A DNA stretch of 64,000 nucleotides from Microbulbifer aggregans (GCF_001750105.1 NZ_CP014143.1:1426001-1490000); one strand, 5' to 3'; numbered from the stretch's first letter, positions 18,135 to 27,822 are shown. Translations and numbers: made by a program. Notes: generated from the letters alone by a model not told the origin.

Positions 18135-19538
18135 TTGCTGATTATCCCGATACAGAACAAGCCCGACTGGCGTCGCCCGCCACTGATGTGCTTCGCCCTG
18201 ATCGCACTCAACCTGCTGGTCTTCGTCTTCTACCAGGGCCGCGATGAGGCCCGCTGGCAGGCGGCGGAAGAGTACTATTTCTCCAGTGACCTGCCGGTGC
18301 TCGAGGAGCAGCGCTTCCTGGTCTACATCAACGAGGAGCATCCCGAGTGGCGCATGCATATGGATGCGCAGGGGGAAGAGTTCGTCTACCGCGAGCTGCT
18401 GGGTAACCGGGAGTTCCACCATTGGCTGCTGCCCCAGCTGCGGGCCGAGGGGGAAACCGAATGGCTTGCCCAACGCCAGCAATTTGATCAGTTACGCAAC
18501 CGGCTCAGCGCTTTCGCTCTGGGGCTGACACCCGCTGAGCCGACTCTGGCCGGCCTGTTCGGCCATATGTTTTTGCATGGCAGCTGGGATCACCTGATCG
18601 GCAACATGGTGTTCCTGCTGCTGTTCGGCCTCTCCGTGGAGCTGGCTCTGGGCGGAGCCTGGTTCGCCGGCCTCTATCTGCTCGGCGGCCTGGCAGCGGC
18701 GGGACTGCATCTGGCAGTCGAGGCGGGCAGCCCGATGCCGATGGTCGGGGCCTCCGGTGCCGTCTCAGCGGTGATGGGGATGTTCGTCGCGGTTTACGGC
18801 GTACAGCGGCTCCGTTTCTTCTACACGATCGGCTTTATGTTCGGTGAATTCACTGCACCGGCATTGCTGGTCCTGCCCTTGTGGCTGGCTAAAGAGCTGT
18901 TCGGTTACTTCTGGGGCGACGCCGGTATTGCCTACTGGGCCCACCTGGGTGGGCTGCTGGCTGGTTTTGCCGTGACTATGGCCCTTCTCAGCCGCCGTCC
19001 GGTATTGGCGCAGATGCCTGTGGAACAGGGCATGCCCACTGCCGAGCAGCGGGTGCTGGCCCGAATCGATCGCCTGCAGGAGCAGGGTAAATATCTCGAG
19101 GCAGGCGAGGCGGCCAATGCCGCAGTGCGGCAGCATCCCCACAGTATCGACCTGATCGAGCGCGCCATTGAGCTGTCTTCTGTGGCACCGGACAGCGAGG
19201 CTTACCATCGGGCGCATCTTGCTCTCTTCGCCCTAGCGGATGATCACGCGATTGGCGTGGGGCAGCTGGCTGACAGTTACCGGCGCTACCTGCAGAACAC
19301 CAGCAGGCCCCGTGCCCTCTCTGCCAAGGCCTGCCTGTTGCTTGCCCGGCGTGCAGCGCGCGAAAAGCAGTGGGGGTGGCTGGAAGAGTTACTGCGTCGC
19401 CTGCAGGGGCAGGGGGTCGATCACCCGCTGCTGCCCCGTCTCGGCATGGTCCTGGTGGAGCACTATCGCCGCCTGGGCGAGGAAGTGCGTGCGCGGGAAA
19501 TCCAGCAGCTGGTGCGCACGGCCAGTATTTCCGATTAA
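18135..19538 (+). CDS. Rhomboid family intramembrane serine protease with C-terminal helical-repeat domain
   Basis: 467 residues, TTG start at 18135. Residues 140-285 are the rhomboid core: H153/N157 in WDHLIGN, the catalytic Ser207 in VGASGAVSA and His270 in YWAHLGG. An insertion of about 100 soluble residues follows the first membrane helix. After residue 290 comes a soluble alpha-helical tail with TPR-like units (ANAAVRQHPHSIDLIERAIEL, and YHRAHLALFALADDH). The substrate is unknown. It ends 10 bp from the convergent stop of another membrane-TPR protein; the shared architecture suggests a link but does not prove it. Confidence 0.88.
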   Translation: MLIIPIQNKPDWRRPPLMCFALIALNLLVFVFYQGRDEARWQAAEEYYFSSDLPVLEEQRFLVYINEEHPEWRMHMDAQGEEFVYRELLGNREFHHWLLPQLRAEGETEWLAQRQQFDQLRNRLSAFALGLTPAEPTLAGLFGHMFLHGSWDHLIGNMVFLLLFGLSVELALGGAWFAGLYLLGGLAAAGLHLAVEAGSPMPMVGASGAVSAVMGMFVAVYGVQRLRFFYTIGFMFGEFTAPALLVLPLWLAKELFGYFWGDAGIAYWAHLGGLLAGFAVTMALLSRRPVLAQMPVEQGMPTAEQRVLARIDRLQEQGKYLEAGEAANAAVRQHPHSIDLIERAIELSSVAPDSEAYHRAHLALFALADDHAIGVGQLADSYRRYLQNTSRPRALSAKACLLLARRAAREKQWGWLEELLRRLQGQGVDHPLLPRLGMVLVEHYRRLGEEVRAREIQQLVRTASISD

Positions 19539-19548
19539 CCTTCCCTCT

Positions 19549-20967
19549 TCAGGCGGGTTGGCCTGCCTGCAGCACCTTGGCCAGGGTGCGTACCTCACTC
19601 TGAACTTCACTGTCCGGGAATTTCTGGCGCAGGAACAGCAGCAGCTGTTTCGTCAGGTCTTCCCGGTTGAACCCGTCCAGATAGATCTTCGCCAGCAGCA
19701 GGTAGGCCCGGTCCAGATGGCGGTAGTGGCTGTCATCCTTGTGCAGGTTGTGGAGCAGCTTGGCCGCCGGGCCAAACTTGCGATGTTGGTACAGCGCCTC
19801 GGCGAGGCCGTGCCGGAGTGAGGACTTGTCGATCGCGGGCAACGGCTCCGTCGCGAGGTAGAGCTCCGCCGCCCGGTGTGCGTGATTGAGGCCGATAAGT
19901 TTTTCCAGCAGGTGAGGGGCCAGTTCGCGGAGAGCCTTCTGGTCCCGGGTTGCCAGTAGCAAGCGGTAATAGCGCTCGTTGAGGGCCGCATCATTGGCGA
20001 AGCGACGCAAGGCATCCACAAGTACCCGGCGGGCGGCTCCGTGTTCGCCTTCCCGCATCAGAATCTGTGTTTCCGCCAGCGCACGGGCCCGGTCGAACTC
20101 GTCGTCTTCCAGGTAGTCCTCGTCTCCTTCGCGGCTTGGCGAGATACCAAGCGGCTGCTGCTTGCCGAGGCAGATATAGCCCATCATCGCACTGGTGACG
20201 ATATAGAAATAACTGGTACTCGCTGCAATCACGGGCACGATGGCCCAGGCGGGCAGCTTCTCGGCTACCAGCAGCATCAGGTATTGGGGGGCAGCCGAAA
20301 CGGCGGTCGTGGCCAGCCACAGCAGCAGGTAGGGCCAACCGATTATCACGGTGAAATGCAGTAGCTTGAGTGGGTTGACGGCGGAGCGCAGGCGCCCCTC
20401 CAGGGCCAGCACAATCATCGCCGCCGGCGCCAGCAGGGACAGGGCGATGGAATAGAGCTGAATGCCACCCTCGCCGAAAAGGCGCATCATCTGGTAACCG
20501 CCAAAGCCGGCGATCATCGCCATGGCGATCACCTTCAGGAACATCGGCGCGCTGCGCCCGTCCAGTGCCTCACCGAACGCCGGAGCCAGCAACTTGCCGT
20601 GCGCCAGATGCTCGATCACCAGCAGGTTGTAACGGGTCAACAGTGCCACAGCGGCGAGCAAAAGTAGCAGCGAAACCAGCCCCAGGCCGGAGATCAACAG
20701 GCTGGCGCCTGTGGCCAGGCCGATCACCGTCAGAGGGCCCGGTTGCAACGCATAGCGGAAAAAGAAAAGGCCCATCTGCCAGAAGGGCCGGGCGCTGTTA
20801 CTGGCGGCGATATCTGTCAGCGGTTTGTGACACAGGGGGCACTCGGCCCGCCCGGTCGGGTAGTTGGCCGGACTGCCCGGTATGCAGTCTGCACAGTAGT
20901 GACGGTCACAGGGTTGGCAGAGCCAGCCCGCATCCCGAGACGAATGGTAGTTGCAGGACTCTGCCAT
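19549..20967 (-). CDS. B-box-like zinc finger, polytopic membrane and TPR protein
   Basis: 472 residues from ATG 20967 (AGGGAAG upstream). The N-terminal 47 residues carry Cys and His pairs (C5, H8, C17, C20, C25, C28, C43, C46; for instance WLCQPCDRHYCADC) like a B-box or RING-type zinc finger. Five to six hydrophobic segments follow between residues 65 and 290, then an acidic linker (EGDEDYLEDDEFDRA) and a TPR-like tail with ALYQHRKFGPAAKLLHNL. No known function. The open frame continues upstream antisense to pepB, but that part has no protein character. Confidence 0.75.
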   Translation of the reverse strand: MAESCNYHSSRDAGWLCQPCDRHYCADCIPGSPANYPTGRAECPLCHKPLTDIAASNSARPFWQMGLFFFRYALQPGPLTVIGLATGASLLISGLGLVSLLLLLAAVALLTRYNLLVIEHLAHGKLLAPAFGEALDGRSAPMFLKVIAMAMIAGFGGYQMMRLFGEGGIQLYSIALSLLAPAAMIVLALEGRLRSAVNPLKLLHFTVIIGWPYLLLWLATTAVSAAPQYLMLLVAEKLPAWAIVPVIAASTSYFYIVTSAMMGYICLGKQQPLGISPSREGDEDYLEDDEFDRARALAETQILMREGEHGAARRVLVDALRRFANDAALNERYYRLLLATRDQKALRELAPHLLEKLIGLNHAHRAAELYLATEPLPAIDKSSLRHGLAEALYQHRKFGPAAKLLHNLHKDDSHYRHLDRAYLLLAKIYLDGFNREDLTKQLLLFLRQKFPDSEVQSEVRTLAKVLQAGQPA

Positions 20968-21117
20968 GTTTTTCTTCCCTGTTCTGGTTGTCCTCGGCGC
21001 AGTGTAGCGATGGGATGCCCGCTGGCGCAAACGTCCTTGTGCAGCGTGAGATCTGCTGGGGCTGATAGAATGAGACCCATCACCCCTACACAAACAGGAA
21101 TTTCGGAGCAAAGTGGT

Positions 21118-22407
21118 ATGGCGAAGGCAATGGAAGTTGAGCTGGTGGAATCCGCGGCGGCGGCCAACTGGGGAGAAAAGGCGCTGTTGAGTTTTACTGC
21201 CAGTGGCGCCCGCATTCACGTTACCGAGGCCACGGGTTCCGCCGAAGTGGCAGCCCAGCGGGCCGCCCGACGTCTCGATGGCATGGGTATCCCCGCGGTG
21301 AAACTGGCCGGCGACGGTTGGACGATCGAAAGCCGCTGGGCCTTCTGGGCCGGCTTCTACAACCCCAACCGTGAAAGCGAACTGGATTGGGGGACTGACA
21401 ACGCCCGTGAGCTGAAGGAGCTCAAGGCACGTGAATCGGCGGCGGAATGGGTGCGCAGTATTACCAATGGCACCCCTGAGGATGTCTCCCCGCGGGTACT
21501 GGCAGAGAGTGCGGCGGAGATGCTGCAGAAGCTTGCCCCGGAGGCGGTCAGCTATCGCATGATTGCCGGCGATGAGCTGCTGTCCGAAGGGTTCGCCGGT
21601 ATTCACAATGTCGGCCGCGGCAGTGTGCGCGAACCGGTGATGCTGCAGGTGGATTACAACCCAACCGGAAAGGACGATGCACCGGTGGACACCTGCCTGG
21701 TGGGCAAGGGCATTACCTTCGACTCCGGCGGTTACAGCATTAAGCCGTCCAACAATATGGCCACCATGAAATCCGATATGGGCGGTGCGGCCATGGTGAC
21801 CGGTGGCCTCGCACTGGCGATTGCCCGTGGCCTGAAGAAACGGGTGAAGCTCTACCTGTGCTGTGCGGAAAACCTGATTTCCGGCCACGCCTTCAAGCTC
21901 GGCGATATCATCAAGTACAAGAACGGTGTCACAGTGGAAATCCTCAACACCGATGCCGAGGGCCGGCTGGTGCTGGCCGATGGCCTGATCGCCGCCTCCG
22001 AGGAAAGCCCACGCTGGATTCTCGATGCCGCCACCCTTACTGGCGCTGCGAAGATGGCGGTGGGCCGCGACTTCAATTCCGTATTCAGCTTCGAGGACGA
22101 CAGCGCCCAGCGGGTGCTGGCCGCCGCCGCGGCCGAGCACGAGAAAGCCTGGCGGCTGCCGCTGGAAAAATTCCATCTGGAGCAGATTCCGTCGGGCTTT
22201 GCTGAGATCTCTAACGTAGGCATAGACGGTAGCCCCGGTGCTTCTACCGCGGCGGCCTTCCTCGCCCGCTTCGTACGAGATACCGGCCGCGACTGGGTGC
22301 ATATGGACCTGTCCGGCTCCTACCAGCCGGGGGCCAACGACCTCTGGGCCCAAGGTGCCAAGGGGCATGGCTTGCGCACTATTGCCCGCTTCCTGCAGGA
22401 TAACTGA
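21118..22407 (+). CDS. pepB: Peptidase B (M17 leucyl aminopeptidase family)
   Basis: 429 residues starting MAKAMEVELVES, which aligns in character with the E. coli PepB N-terminus; GGAG lies 9 bp upstream. The M17 signature NTDAEGRLVLAD is present, as are the metal and substrate residues in VGKGITFDSGGYSIK and KSDMGGAAMV. This cytosolic dimetal aminopeptidase releases N-terminal residues from peptides during protein turnover. Divergent from the B-box protein gene, 150 bp apart. Confidence 0.92.
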   Translation: MAKAMEVELVESAAAANWGEKALLSFTASGARIHVTEATGSAEVAAQRAARRLDGMGIPAVKLAGDGWTIESRWAFWAGFYNPNRESELDWGTDNARELKELKARESAAEWVRSITNGTPEDVSPRVLAESAAEMLQKLAPEAVSYRMIAGDELLSEGFAGIHNVGRGSVREPVMLQVDYNPTGKDDAPVDTCLVGKGITFDSGGYSIKPSNNMATMKSDMGGAAMVTGGLALAIARGLKKRVKLYLCCAENLISGHAFKLGDIIKYKNGVTVEILNTDAEGRLVLADGLIAASEESPRWILDAATLTGAAKMAVGRDFNSVFSFEDDSAQRVLAAAAAEHEKAWRLPLEKFHLEQIPSGFAEISNVGIDGSPGASTAAAFLARFVRDTGRDWVHMDLSGSYQPGANDLWAQGAKGHGLRTIARFLQDN

Positions 22408-22425
22408 CAGAAACAAAAAAGATCC

Positions 22426-22452
22426 GGGCCGGTAGCCGATGGTTACCGGCCC
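22426..22452 (+). terminator. Stem-loop after pepB
   Basis: GGGCCGGTA (22426-22434) pairs with TACCGGCCC (22444-22452). It lies 19 bp after the pepB stop; an A-tract precedes it and only a weak U run follows. Confidence 0.55.
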
Positions 22453-22472
22453 GCACCAGAAAAAGTATAACA

Positions 22473-23708
22473 ATGCATGAAGACAGCTCAGCAGTAGCGG
22501 AACTCGATTCTGCCCCGCAACCCGTACGCCCCGTCCCGCCACCCACGGAGCCCCTCCGTAGCCCCTGTGGGAATTGTGGCGAGCCCATGCAGGGTCCCTT
22601 CTGTTATGCCTGCGGTCAGTCACGCGACGGCATGATCCGGCGTTTCTCCAATGTGCTGAGCGATTTCCTCAACACTGTATTTGCGCTGGATTCACGCCTG
22701 CTGCGCAGCCTGGTACCGCTGTACTTCCGCCCCGGTTTTCTCACAGCCGAATACGTCGCTGGCCGGCGCATTCGCTATGTGGGCCCGGTACAGCTATTCG
22801 TGTTTCTCTGTATTACCGCTTTTTTTGCCGTGCAGGTAAGCAGTGATTGGAAAAGTCCCTTTGTTCTTGAAAAGGACGGGGAACGTATTGCGGCAGTCGA
22901 TGCAGACTATGCAAGCGCAGGCTCCGTCGAGGAAGTGGAGAGTATCCGTCGTGAAACCCTGAGCGACCTGGAGGAACTGGATCGAGAGGGTATCAACTTG
23001 CCCAGCGTGCGTGCTGCGCTTGAGCCGCTAAAAAAAGAAGTCAATGCGGCCGCTGACAGGCGTATCGTGGAATTGGGCGGTGAACTGGATCCTGACTCAG
23101 CACAAAGGCTGGAAACCACGCTGTCACCAACTGACCCAAAAGAGAAAGCTGCTCCCGAATCAGCGGATGCGGATGAACCGAGCATTAACCTGATTGATGT
23201 GGAAGGTCTGCCCGAACCGGTGAGTCAATGGATTGAGCGCTATGAACAAAAGATCAATGAAAACTTCAAGCGGGTGCGTGCAGATCCAAACCTGTTCAAG
23301 GATGCCCTGTTAGGCGCGCTGCCGAGTACCCTGTTCGTATTGCTGCCGATCTTTGCGTTGATCCTGAAGCCGCTCTATCTGTTCAGCAAGCGATTGTATA
23401 TGGAACACCTGATTGTGGCCCTGCACAGTCATGCCTTCCTCAGCCTCTCGCTATTACTGCTGGCGCTGGTTTCTGTTGCGGAGGCGTTGGCGAAAGCAGG
23501 GCCTCCCTGGTTGCAGAGCCTGCTCGATTACACCTGGCTGGCTGTCTTCTGGTGGATGCCAATCTACCTGTTGCTGATGCAGAAGCGGGTCTACGGGCAG
23601 GGCTGGGCCCTGACCCTGGGCAAGTTTTCGTTGCTAGGGTGGATCTATTTCATTCTGCTGGTGCTCGCCACCACTTTCACCGCTATTCGCAGCATGGCCA
23701 ATCTGTAG
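22473..23708 (+). CDS. DUF3667 family membrane protein
   Basis: 411 residues. A proline-rich start is followed by a zinc ribbon (CGNCGEPMQGPFCYACGQ) and the DUF3667 block VLSDFLNTVFALDSRLLRSL and YVAGRRIRYVGPVQLFVF. An acidic, soluble central part (about residues 135-265) is inserted before four C-terminal hydrophobic helices. Function unknown. Follows the pepB terminator, so it is probably transcribed separately. Confidence 0.8.
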   Translation: MHEDSSAVAELDSAPQPVRPVPPPTEPLRSPCGNCGEPMQGPFCYACGQSRDGMIRRFSNVLSDFLNTVFALDSRLLRSLVPLYFRPGFLTAEYVAGRRIRYVGPVQLFVFLCITAFFAVQVSSDWKSPFVLEKDGERIAAVDADYASAGSVEEVESIRRETLSDLEELDREGINLPSVRAALEPLKKEVNAAADRRIVELGGELDPDSAQRLETTLSPTDPKEKAAPESADADEPSINLIDVEGLPEPVSQWIERYEQKINENFKRVRADPNLFKDALLGALPSTLFVLLPIFALILKPLYLFSKRLYMEHLIVALHSHAFLSLSLLLLALVSVAEALAKAGPPWLQSLLDYTWLAVFWWMPIYLLLMQKRVYGQGWALTLGKFSLLGWIYFILLVLATTFTAIRSMANL

Positions 23709-23719
23709 GTCGGGACAAG

Positions 23720-24097
23720 CTAGGGGCTAGCAGAGATTCCCTTGGGGTTGGGACCAAAGCGGTTGGTCCCAGGCTCGCTGTCGAACACCATAAATGCGAT
23801 CAGCACCAGGTAGCCGATAACAGGAATCAGGCTCACCAATACCCACCAGCCGGTGCGCCCGGTGTCGTGTAATCGCCGAATGGTAACGGCCAGGGAGGGC
23901 AGCAAAACGAACAGCGCGTAGGCCCCACTCAGGAACCCAATCCCGTATTCCTCACTGTATAACCCCGTCACGCTGTCGATGGTGCTGAGCACCAGGGCGA
24001 TCAGCAGGTTGAACAGCACGAAAAACCAGTATTCCCGCCGCTGTGCGCGACCGTGAAAGTTGATGTAGTTTTTCAGAACTTTGAGATACCAGTGCAT
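23720..24097 (-). CDS. DUF805 family inner-membrane protein
   Basis: 125 residues opening MHWYLKVLKNYINFHGRAQR, with REYWFFVLFN and TIRRLHDTGRTGWWVL: the diagnostic DUF805 (YhaH/YhaI-like) pattern with four hydrophobic segments. Function unknown. Convergent with the DUF3667 gene, with an 11-bp gap. Confidence 0.85.
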   Translation of the reverse strand: MHWYLKVLKNYINFHGRAQRREYWFFVLFNLLIALVLSTIDSVTGLYSEEYGIGFLSGAYALFVLLPSLAVTIRRLHDTGRTGWWVLVSLIPVIGYLVLIAFMVFDSEPGTNRFGPNPKGISASP

Positions 24098-24267
24098 ATC
24101 CTTTCAGGCTCCGTGGCGAACCGCGTGGTACAAGTGAGCGTGCACTATTTACCCTAGACCAGTTCCCCCGGGATTGGGTGTGGACCAGTGTTCCTGGCCA
24201 GGGCTAGCTATATTGGTGAACAAAGGCAGGAGGGACTCATTGGGGGGGCTTTGTGACGAGCGCTTGA

Positions 24268-24948
24268 TTACACCTGGGAGAATTGCCGAACCAGGTTGTG
24301 GTAAACATGGTGCAGGCGGTCCAGCTCGGTGCGATCCGCCTGCTTACTATTAATCAGATTTTGAATGGCGGTATCCAGTTGGAACAGGGTCTGCCGCAGG
24401 CTTACGTCCGGGACCATGCTCTGCATCCAGGTAATGGCTGCGATCCGCTGTCCTGCCGTCACGGTCGTTACTTTGTGCAGACTGCTGGATGGATAAACCA
24501 CCGCATGCCCGGCGGCAAGTTTCACCTTTTGCTCACCAAATTCCGTGGCAATCACCAGCTCCCCGCCTTCGTATTCATCCGGTTCGTTCAGGAAAACGGT
24601 CATGGACACATCGCTGCGCAGTACGTCCTGGCTGTCCGGGAGGCGCATGATGGCAGCATCCACGTGGTAACCGTACTCTTCCGAGATGCCATAACGGTTG
24701 AAGCAGGGTGGGAAAATCCGCTGCGGCAGGGCAGCGGAAATCAACTTCGGTGTTTCCCCAATACGCGCCAACAGGTGGTTGGCCAGTTGGCGAATATGGG
24801 CATCGGCAGGGTCGGCCTGGTGGTTATTTTTGACCGTGGCCGCCATCCCCATTGCGGTCTCCTTGCCATCCAGCCAGGAGGCGCTGTCGAGGACTTCATG
24901 GAATGTCTTCACTTCGGAAGACGTCAGGATCTGTTCAATAACCACCAT
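24268..24948 (-). CDS. piuC: PKHD-type Fe(II)/2-oxoglutarate-dependent hydroxylase (PiuC/YbiX-like)
   Basis: 226 residues with the iron ligands H95-x-D97 (YGYHVDAAIMR) and H158 (SSSLHKVTTV), and the 2-oxoglutarate arginine R168 (GQRIAAITW). YbiX/PiuC proteins are the usual neighbours of catecholate-type siderophore receptors and are iron-repressed; the substrate is not settled. It starts 15 bp after the TonB-dependent receptor stop and is therefore the second gene of that operon, controlled from the Fur-like site at 27.35 kb. Confidence 0.88.
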   Translation of the reverse strand: MVVIEQILTSSEVKTFHEVLDSASWLDGKETAMGMAATVKNNHQADPADAHIRQLANHLLARIGETPKLISAALPQRIFPPCFNRYGISEEYGYHVDAAIMRLPDSQDVLRSDVSMTVFLNEPDEYEGGELVIATEFGEQKVKLAAGHAVVYPSSSLHKVTTVTAGQRIAAITWMQSMVPDVSLRQTLFQLDTAIQNLINSKQADRTELDRLHHVYHNLVRQFSQV

Positions 24949-24963
24949 GCGGTTTCCCCCGTT

Positions 24964-27285
24964 TTAGAACTCGTAGTTGGCAGTGAGACGGACGTTCCTG
25001 GCATCACCCAGGTACATGAATGAACCAGAGCGGTAAGCCGCCGTCCAGTATTCCTCATCCAGGATGTTGCCGACATTCAAGCGGAATGTGAGCTGTTCGC
25101 CGGCGTTGTAGTTGGCAAACAGGTTGAACACCTGGTAGCTGGGCACCACGATACTGTAACGATTGTTTTCATCATCATAGCCTGCAGCAGTGTCCGGCTG
25201 GCCGCCATACATTTCGCTCTGGTAGGTGTAGTTACCGCCAAAGGACAGTTTGTCGTTGAGCTGGTAGCGCAGCTGCAGGAAGGCACTGTTTTCTGCAAAG
25301 TTACTCAGTGCCAGGCCAATGCTGTTCTCATTGAATGAGTCCAGCACTTCAGACTCCATGGAGGCCGCTGACAGCTGTACGCTCAGCTTCTCCGTGAGTT
25401 CACCTATCACACCGACCTCGATCCCCTGGATGCGGTTCTTACCGGTGTTGAGGGTACCCAGGGTCGAATAGCTGTCACCCACGCTCTCCATGACGTCACC
25501 TTTTGTCATCTGGAAAACCGCAGCAGTCAACATCAGTCGATCATCCAGCATCAGCATTTTGGTGCCCAGCTCAATATTCTCGACAGTTTCCGGATCTGCG
25601 GCGGAGGCCTGGTCCGGGTCGCCACAGAGGCCACCATAGCCACAGTTGGCGCCCAGGTCAGATTCGCCACCGTTGATGTTGGTTGCGGTGCTGTAGGTCA
25701 GGTAGATATTACTGTCCGCATTGAGATCGTGGACAAAGCCAAGGTGCCCGTTGTACATATCGTCGGAGAAACCGTAGAGGAATTCACCCGAGCGACCGAC
25801 GGTGTCATTGCTGTAGTCAAAGCTGTCCTGGCGCAGCCCGAAGAAGACGCTGTTGCGTTCACCCAGCTGGACCGTGTCCATCACGTAGAGGGAAAGGGTC
25901 TCGATATCGTAAAGGGCATCAGCATTTCCCCGGGAGTAGGAACGCCCCATGATTCCTGAAACGTTCTGCTGTGTGTTGCCGTTTGCCCCCAGGATGCAGT
26001 AGCCCTCGGACACGCCTCGCCAGCCGGAAACGAGACAGTTAGCCGGGTTGTTGTTGGTGATGTCGTAAACCCCGTTATCGACAGATTCGTCACTGTACTC
26101 CAACCCCATTACCAGCTGGTGTGGTAAGCCGGCAGTTTCCACATCCCAGAAGAAGTTGAACTGGCTCGACAGGTATTCCACTTCTTGCCAGCCCTGGTGA
26201 GTACTCAACGACAGCGTATAGGCGCCTGGCGCAATCGGGTCGGTCTGGTCCCGATTGGTGCCCCGCACACCGGTCGTGATGTAACCGTTTTCGGTTTGGC
26301 CATAGCGGATCGCGTTATAAAAACGCATCTCGTCGTTGAGTTCGTACTGCGTGCGCAGGGTAAAAGTGCTCACCTCAGAATCCAGGAAATCGGAATCCTG
26401 TGCGTATACCGGGATGTCCTCGATCGGCTCGCGGGCTTCGCGGTCAAAGTAGCTGCCCAGGTCCGGTACATCGCTGGCCTTGAGGTAATAGCCATCGGCA
26501 ACAAAGGAGAGCTTTTCGCTCGCCTCGAACTTGCCCGACAGCTGCGCGCCATTGCGCTCGCGGGTGATCCCCTCTCGGCCGGGTTTGATCTCGTCCGCTG
26601 TGAGGAGATTCAGCCGGATGGCAGTCTGGTCGTTGATAGACAGGTTATTGTCGACGGTCAGGCGTGTGTAGTCGTCGGTGCCCAGCCCGAGGTCGATACG
26701 GCTGAAATTGTAAGCAGTGGAAGCCTGCTTGGTGATGCTGTTGACCGCACCACCGGAGGAGCCGCGCCCGGCAAAGGTGGAGCTGGGCCCCTTGGTGATT
26801 TCAACGCGCTCGGTGGCAAAGCTCTCACGGGTGGTCATGCCCGGGTCGCGCAGGCCATCGACAAAAACATCACTGCGTGCCTCGTGGCCGCGAATAATAT
26901 AGCGGTCGCCAAAAGCGTTGCCGTTTTCGCCCGTGCCAAGTGTGACACCCGCCTGGGATGAGAGAATTTCTTTCAGGTCGCTGCTGCCGGACTCCTGGAT
27001 CTGGTCCTGGGTGAGCACCGTGATGGTCTGGGGGGTATCCACCAGTTCAGCCACACGGCGGGGGTCGCCCGATTTGTCGAACCGGTAAATGGAATTCCGG
27101 ATGCCGTGTACCTGGATCAGCTCCATTGCCTCATCGGATTGCGCGGTCTCACAGCCATCCTTGCTTCCCTCGCACTGATCGCTGGCCTGTTCCGCCTGCA
27201 GGCAGGTGCTGCCGAATACCAGAGCCGCGGTCAGCGCACGAGCGCCGATGACGATGGTGTCCTTGTCCTGGTTCTTTTTGCCCAT
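24964..27285 (-). CDS. TonB-dependent siderophore receptor (Fiu/PiuA-like)
   Basis: 773 residues. The signal region is followed by an N-terminal stretch with two cysteines (DQCEGSKDGC). The plug begins around VDTPQTITVLTQDQIQESG and contains IIRGHEARSDVFVDGLRD and ERVEITKGPSSTFAGRGSSGG. The 22-strand barrel ends in a C-terminal aromatic (RNVRLTANYEF). The PiuC-type partner suggests a catecholate or related ferric siderophore; the ligand cannot be read from the sequence. RBS AGGGAA is 10 bp from the ATG. Confidence 0.93.
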   Translation of the reverse strand: MGKKNQDKDTIVIGARALTAALVFGSTCLQAEQASDQCEGSKDGCETAQSDEAMELIQVHGIRNSIYRFDKSGDPRRVAELVDTPQTITVLTQDQIQESGSSDLKEILSSQAGVTLGTGENGNAFGDRYIIRGHEARSDVFVDGLRDPGMTTRESFATERVEITKGPSSTFAGRGSSGGAVNSITKQASTAYNFSRIDLGLGTDDYTRLTVDNNLSINDQTAIRLNLLTADEIKPGREGITRERNGAQLSGKFEASEKLSFVADGYYLKASDVPDLGSYFDREAREPIEDIPVYAQDSDFLDSEVSTFTLRTQYELNDEMRFYNAIRYGQTENGYITTGVRGTNRDQTDPIAPGAYTLSLSTHQGWQEVEYLSSQFNFFWDVETAGLPHQLVMGLEYSDESVDNGVYDITNNNPANCLVSGWRGVSEGYCILGANGNTQQNVSGIMGRSYSRGNADALYDIETLSLYVMDTVQLGERNSVFFGLRQDSFDYSNDTVGRSGEFLYGFSDDMYNGHLGFVHDLNADSNIYLTYSTATNINGGESDLGANCGYGGLCGDPDQASAADPETVENIELGTKMLMLDDRLMLTAAVFQMTKGDVMESVGDSYSTLGTLNTGKNRIQGIEVGVIGELTEKLSVQLSAASMESEVLDSFNENSIGLALSNFAENSAFLQLRYQLNDKLSFGGNYTYQSEMYGGQPDTAAGYDDENNRYSIVVPSYQVFNLFANYNAGEQLTFRLNVGNILDEEYWTAAYRSGSFMYLGDARNVRLTANYEF

Positions 27286-27350
27286 TGAGATGTTCCCTGT
27301 GGTTGTTATGGAAGTGCGGGCGCAATGGTATTTACACTGTCAGTAAATGT

Positions 27351-27371
27351 AAATGAAAACGAGTCGCATTT
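27351..27371. promoter_or_regulatory. Fur box-like site upstream of the TonB-dependent receptor
   Basis: AAATGAAAACGAGTCGCATTT, with outer arms AAATG/CATTT, scores about 9 of 14 against the 7-1-7 Fur core TGATAATNATTATCA by eye. Position (66 bp before the start codon) and the iron-uptake target support the call. Confidence 0.6.
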
Positions 27372-27373
27372 AC

Positions 27374-27822
27374 AAATAAAGAGGGGCAGCTGGGTTTACC
27401 GGGAGAAGCGTTGATGGCGACGCGGCTATGTTTTGAGCAGGTGAGTGCCCCCCGCCACCGGGGCTGGCTATGCAGCAGGTGCATAAGATGAAAAGTCGGC
27501 AAGGGAGGAGATCAGCACTCTGCACAGGATTGCCCGAGATCAGGCAGCAGGATCCTGATATACACAAACGGACTGGCAATGAACAAAAGCAAGCACTGCA
27601 GGCTAGGTTGGTTTAACACAGGGGCTGACGCAGAGACACTGCGCCCCGAGGGGATTCGAAAAGTGCAGGCCGCCTTTCTTCGTGGGGTGAGAGAAAATTT
27701 TCGAGGCTGAATGTTCCCGCTATTTTTTGGCTAAAGGAAGCAAACCGCTGCTGACGATCACAATCGGGGTGTTCCCGGTATGGAATCACGTTTTTGTAAG
27801 GAGATTGCGGATGTGGGGTGGG
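27374..27822. other. Gene-free segment between the receptor promoter and the element
   Basis: About 450 bp with no recognisable gene. A 43-residue open frame (ATG 27579, stop 27708-27710; begins MNKSKHCRLGWFNTG) is visible on the plus strand, but has no ribosome binding site or known relatives. No terminator or tRNA remnant was seen before the element end at about 27823. Confidence 0.3.

Noticed and set aside
20968..22623. Upstream extension of the B-box protein frame antisense to pepB (552 residues open)
   Set aside because: It covers the pepB gene on the other strand, which has a clear family and catalytic motifs; the extension is low in structure and rich in His/Gly, as for shadows in GC-rich DNA.
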